Part shown: positions 60,474-64,000 of the stretch, piece after piece
How the letters are laid out: every line of letters begins with the position of its first letter
How positions within the stretch are numbered: position 1 is the first letter of the stretch
Assembly (NCBI GenBank): GCA_040743155.1
Contig: JBFLJU010000001.1
Span: forward strand, 124,001 to 188,000
DNA: 64,000 nucleotides
Source of the DNA: Cycloclasticus sp.
GTDB lineage: Bacteria; Pseudomonadota; Gammaproteobacteria; Methylococcales; Cycloclasticaceae
Reading direction: 5' to 3'
Made by a program: the position numbers and the translations under genes
Notes under the pieces: model-generated
What the model was told of the DNA's origin: nothing
Database searches by the model: none
What the model saw: only the letters and a program-made list of their open reading frames with translations

Positions 60474-61772
60474 TTATTTAGCTAAACGGTATTCAATGTA
60501 GGCGTCATCTCTTAGTTTTACCAACCATGATTCAATCGCGGCATCGGCCTTACGTTTTTGTAATTGAGAACGTGCTTGCGCTTCGCGCATGAGTTGTGTG
60601 TTGTCTTGTTGTTCACGGCCCAATACTTGGATTAAATGCCAGCCAAATTGGGTTTGAACAGGTAAGCTAATGTCATTGATAGCCAGTTCGTTCATGGCTG
60701 ATTCAAAGGCAGGAACAAGTGCGCCAGGCTGGACCCAGTTGAGATCGCCGCCACTGATGGCAGAGCCCCTGTCCTCAGAGTTAGCCCTTGCTAGCATGGT
60801 GAAATCTTCACCGTTTTCGATGCGCTGTTTAAGGTTAAGTAAGCGTTCTTGCGCTATTTTGTCGCTAACAAGTGCATTAATTTTAATCAGGATATGACGT
60901 ACGTGGGTCTTAGTAACCATGACTTTTTGTTGGCCACGAGTTGCAAAGAGTTTAATGATATGAAAACCACTGGGGCTTTCTATCGGCGCTGAAAATTCAT
61001 TTGCCTGCATTTTTTGCACATAAGGCGTTAGCATTGAGGGCATTTGCGCTAGTTTCATCCAACCAAGGTCTCCGCCTTCAAGCGCGTTGCTAGCATCTGA
61101 GTGGGCGATAGACAGAGTGGAAAACTTTTTGCCTAGATTCAAACCTGCAATTATACTAGCTGCTTTTTTACGCGCCTTAGCTATTTGTTGCGGTGATGCA
61201 TTTTCTGGTGTCGCAATAAGGATATGCCCTAATTGATACTCTGTCGATTGATCGCCATTGCTTTGCTCTAGCAGTTGCAAAAAGCTCTTTACTTCTTGTT
61301 CTGATATTTTTACTTCATGGTGAACATAGCTGGATTGTACTCGTCTGACCAGCATCTGGTCTTTAATTGAGCGTTTGAAAGATTTAAGTGTGACGCCATC
61401 ATTCTGCAATACCTCTAGAAACTTTTCTGCTGATAGTTTGTTCGCACTGGCGATACGTTTAATTGATGCATTAATTTCAGCATCTGAAATTTGTATAGCG
61501 CTACGTCGGGCAATTTGCAGTTGCAGCTCTGTTATAACCATTCGATCAAGAACACGCTTTTCAATGTCGGACCTTGCTATAGAAGCGCGTTGCTCAGCAG
61601 GTAAGCGCTGATAGGTTTGTTTAACCTGTTCATCTAACTGGCTTTGTAAAATAACACCTTTGTCGACTATTGCAATAATTCGATTAATAGAGTTTTGAGC
61701 TAGTGCGCCAAATGACAAAAGGCTACACAGAACGATTGTATTAACGAATATGGATTGTTTGAAGCTTTTCAT
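60474..61772 (-). CDS. surA: periplasmic chaperone / peptidyl-prolyl isomerase SurA
   Basis: A 432-residue periplasmic chaperone for outer-membrane proteins. It has a signal peptide at residues 1-25 (ending SFGALAQ). The chaperone N-domain shows INRIIAIVDKGVILQSQLDEQVKQ, and two parvulin domains follow: about residues 180-280 (YQLGHILIATPENAS, GGDLGWMKLAQMPSML) and 290-390 (THVRHILIKINALVSDK, GGDLNWVQPGALVP). The neighbour lptD is a known SurA client. Confidence 0.96.
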   Translation of the reverse strand: MKSFKQSIFVNTIVLCSLLSFGALAQNSINRIIAIVDKGVILQSQLDEQVKQTYQRLPAEQRASIARSDIEKRVLDRMVITELQLQIARRSAIQISDAEINASIKRIASANKLSAEKFLEVLQNDGVTLKSFKRSIKDQMLVRRVQSSYVHHEVKISEQEVKSFLQLLEQSNGDQSTEYQLGHILIATPENASPQQIAKARKKAASIIAGLNLGKKFSTLSIAHSDASNALEGGDLGWMKLAQMPSMLTPYVQKMQANEFSAPIESPSGFHIIKLFATRGQQKVMVTKTHVRHILIKINALVSDKIAQERLLNLKQRIENGEDFTMLARANSEDRGSAISGGDLNWVQPGALVPAFESAMNELAINDISLPVQTQFGWHLIQVLGREQQDNTQLMREAQARSQLQKRKADAAIESWLVKLRDDAYIEYRLAK

Positions 61773-61877
61773 GTTGGGTGGGTTCAGCGTTAAATGGATG
61801 GTAAGTCAAAGGCCCAAAATAACACTCGGCGTGCCATTTTGAAACCATAGTTTTGACCTTGGGGTTGATTTATTGAG

Positions 61878-64000
61878 TTAGTGTTGAGGTATCTGGTAAC
61901 CTAAAATTCCTTCTTCCAAGAATGAGTCAAGCTTTTCACCAAAGCTTGTGAGGCCTTTCAGCTCAAACTGGAAGAAAATGCCTTCTTTAGGTTCTTCATC
62001 AAATGCGTCATTAACGTATCGTCTGGCAATGACCCGTAAACGCCAACAGCAAGTGTCTTTCTCAAGGCCTAAGAATGTGTCAAGCGCTAAGTTTTGTTCT
62101 TCCGAATAATTCCAGCGACCGACGGTGCTCCATTCTTTGCTGATGGGCCACTTAAATGATAGGTCTGTTTGCTCGATATCATTGGAATTTCCGTTGCTAT
62201 CAAAGGTTCCTTCGTAACGAGAGCGGTAAGTTGCATTGAAGATACGGTTTGCTCCGTCACGATAATGAAACCCAAGCGTTGCTTTTTGGGTTTTACCCGC
62301 GTGAGGATTGTATTGCAGCGCGGTGCGGGCTGACCATGTGTCGGTTAACTTTGCCGATACTTCTGTGACTAAGTCGGAGGTGTTTTTTGTAATGGGCGTG
62401 CTAGTGGGCTTTAAGCCTACATCAAGATCATCGAAGTAGACAATAGTGCCAATACTCGCTCTTAGGCGCTCGCTACCGGTGTTAGACTCAATAAGTCGTG
62501 AGGTGAGTGCTAACGTTAACTGGTTTGCATCGGCCACTCGGTCAGCACCTGAATAACGGTTCTCTCTAAATAGCTGGTTAAAGCTGAAGTCGTATTCTGA
62601 GGTGTCAAACAATGGAATATCATCTTGGTTCTCGTGCGGAACGTATAAATAATAGGCGCGTGGCTCGAGGGTTTGGATCATGCCTCCAGCAAAGTTCAGG
62701 TCTCTTTCAAAGAATAACCCAGAGTCAACGGATAAGATGGGTAGCGTTCTACTTTGCTGGCTGTCCACTCCCGCGGCTTGATCCTGTAAGCGGTACTCGG
62801 TATGTCTTAAGCTTAGCCTAGGGGTAATGAATCCAGCAGGTGTTCGGAATGGGACGCTAATGCCAGGGTGCAAATCAACTCGTTTAGCATCAACATCGGC
62901 GCTGTGCTGAAAGTATACAAACTCATTGCGCATGCTGACTTTCGCAATACCAAAGGCTTCGGTTTCACGCAGGTTAAAAAGAACTTGTGGTAGACGACGA
63001 TGCGGCCTATTAGCACTAGAAATAGACTCATCAATAGAATCGTAATTGTCTATTTTAGTGAGTAAGCTCCAGCTATCGGCTCGGTAGTTTAAACTGGCTT
63101 GGCTTCTTAAATAGCGGTTACTGGAAATACTAAGGTTGTTGCCAAAATCTTCTAAATAATCATCATCCGACATGTAATTCAGGTCTAGCTCTGAGCTTAG
63201 GCGGGAACTGATGGTTGATTTGTTTTGCAATGAGAATTGGCCACGTAAATCATCGGTGTCGGTATCACTAAGAATTTCGGCCGCTACTTGGCCTTCGCTG
63301 CTGTCGGTTAGGTATCGAAACTCGCCACCTAGCATCAAACCACGATCGCTCATGATTCGCGGTGTAATAGTGGCGTCATAGTTTTCAGCAATATTCCAAT
63401 AGTAAGGAATTGCGAAGTCTAAGCCGGTTGTGTCGGAGTTACCAAACGTTGGTGTTAAAACACCGGACTGGCGTCGATCATCAATTGGGAAACTGATGTA
63501 CGGTGTGTATAACAATGGAATATCAAACACTTCAACCCAAACGTCACGTCCAGTTCCGCGGCCTGTTTCTTTGTTGAGTTCCAGCGTTCTAGCTTGGAGT
63601 TCCCAATCGCTAACGCTGGGTGCGCAGGTGGTATAAGTAATATTTGTTGATTGGCTGATATCACGGTTAATGAGACGAGTCGACTGGGTTGTGCCTCGTG
63701 CATGAGTCCCTTCAATAATAAACCGACTGTTTTTGAACTCGCCGGTATCGTTGCTAAGCTGAAGCGTTGCTTGATCACTGTGCAGGGCGAATCCATTTTC
63801 TTGGTAGAAAACATCACCAGATGCTGCTGCAATTTCTTTATTGTTGTTGAAAGTAACGCGGTCGGCGGTAATAGATTGGTCGGCGCGTTTTACTAAAACA
63901 TCACCACTAAATTGAGCATCATTCTGGTCGAGAATTTCGGCGTAATCAGATTGGATGCTCACTTCTGCATTTAAACGACTTTGCTGGATAGCATTTCTAC
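61878..64000 (-). CDS. lptD: LPS-assembly outer-membrane protein LptD (C-terminal part)
   Basis: The gene runs off the right edge: the frame is open to base 64000, so the true N-terminus is missing and the GTG at 63962 is not the start. About 707 residues are present. The N-terminal part is the OstA/LptA-like beta-jellyroll (SIQSDYAEILDQNDAQFSGDV, ITADRVTFNNNKEIAAASGDVFY). It is followed by the large C-terminal beta-barrel (from around residue 160) with TYTTCAPSVSDWELQARTLEL, PYISFPIDDRRQSGVLTPTFG, FRENRYSGADRVADANQLTLAL and a final ELKGLTSFGEKLDSFLEEGI. Cysteines in TTCAPS and the pair in KDTCCWRLRV match those that form the disulfides needed for function. It inserts LPS in the outer membrane with LptE. 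Confidence 0.95.
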   Translation of the reverse strand, partial: RNAIQQSRLNAEVSIQSDYAEILDQNDAQFSGDVLVKRADQSITADRVTFNNNKEIAAASGDVFYQENGFALHSDQATLQLSNDTGEFKNSRFIIEGTHARGTTQSTRLINRDISQSTNITYTTCAPSVSDWELQARTLELNKETGRGTGRDVWVEVFDIPLLYTPYISFPIDDRRQSGVLTPTFGNSDTTGLDFAIPYYWNIAENYDATITPRIMSDRGLMLGGEFRYLTDSSEGQVAAEILSDTDTDDLRGQFSLQNKSTISSRLSSELDLNYMSDDDYLEDFGNNLSISSNRYLRSQASLNYRADSWSLLTKIDNYDSIDESISSANRPHRRLPQVLFNLRETEAFGIAKVSMRNEFVYFQHSADVDAKRVDLHPGISVPFRTPAGFITPRLSLRHTEYRLQDQAAGVDSQQSRTLPILSVDSGLFFERDLNFAGGMIQTLEPRAYYLYVPHENQDDIPLFDTSEYDFSFNQLFRENRYSGADRVADANQLTLALTSRLIESNTGSERLRASIGTIVYFDDLDVGLKPTSTPITKNTSDLVTEVSAKLTDTWSARTALQYNPHAGKTQKATLGFHYRDGANRIFNATYRSRYEGTFDSNGNSNDIEQTDLSFKWPISKEWSTVGRWNYSEEQNLALDTFLGLEKDTCCWRLRVIARRYVNDAFDEEPKEGIFFQFELKGLTSFGEKLDSFLEEGILGYQIPQH

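Overview
This window looks like chromosomal DNA from a moderately AT-rich, aerobic Gram-negative gammaproteobacterium. Evidence for this is the rhlB/trxA/rho neighbourhood, dusB-fis, prmA-accC-accB-aroQ, rph-rdgB-hemW, and lptD-surA-pdxA-rsmA, together with an LPS core-kinase cluster resembling that of Pseudomonas. A marine, hydrocarbon- or C1-using relative (Cycloclasticus/Methylophaga-like) would fit the phasin and tungsten-type aldehyde oxidoreductase genes, but that placement is a guess. I saw no rRNA, tRNA, CRISPR array, insertion sequence or prophage.

Layout. 1-3.3 kb: 3' end of a GGDEF-EAL protein, then a reverse-strand run hemL, truncated haemoglobin, DedA. 3.4-5.4 kb: a bufferin-type RiPP operon (bufA precursor with nine EGKCG motifs, MNIO/DUF692 enzyme bufB, DUF2063 partner bufC). 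5.6-10.8 kb: nth, a lipoprotein, yrfG, rhlB, trxA and rho, with a structured rho leader and a bidirectional terminator. 10.8-21.6 kb: a long reverse-strand housekeeping block: purD, purH, fis, dusB, a zinc-ribbon protein, prmA, accC, accB, aroQ, a TlpA-like thioredoxin and dsbD. 21.9-25.1 kb: fxsA, a monooxygenase-like protein, an MFS transporter gene with a stop codon near its start, a nitroreductase and a phasin. 25.1-33.3 kb: a NitT/TauT-type ABC transporter divergent from a molybdo/tungsto-pterin module (moaA, ferredoxin-like, AOR, FAD reductase and MoaD-like genes, plus a small unknown gene ending in Gly-Gly-Gly). 33.3-38.6 kb: pyrE, the overlapping rph-rdgB-hemW-CPXCG operon, a Ser/Thr kinase and yicC.

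39-58 kb is a cell-surface region: an O-antigen ligase/polymerase, a complete pseudaminic-acid-type pathway (pseB, pseC, a cytidylyltransferase/aldo-keto reductase fusion, an extra SDR, pseG, pseH, pseI), a TagB-like transferase, a glycosyltransferase, msbA, waaG, waaP, three more LPS-kinase-like proteins and a carbamoyltransferase. It is followed by rsmA, pdxA, surA and the partial lptD, so LPS synthesis, modification and export genes sit together. With no flagellar gene in view, the pseudaminic-type sugar most likely goes to LPS or another surface glycan.

The observations most worth following are the EGKCG-repeat bufferin operon with an inverted repeat in its promoter region, the AOR operon with an internal terminator and a GGG-tailed unknown protein, the cytidylyltransferase-AKR fusion, the series of increasingly degenerate LPS kinases, and mutually exclusive hairpins ahead of rho.
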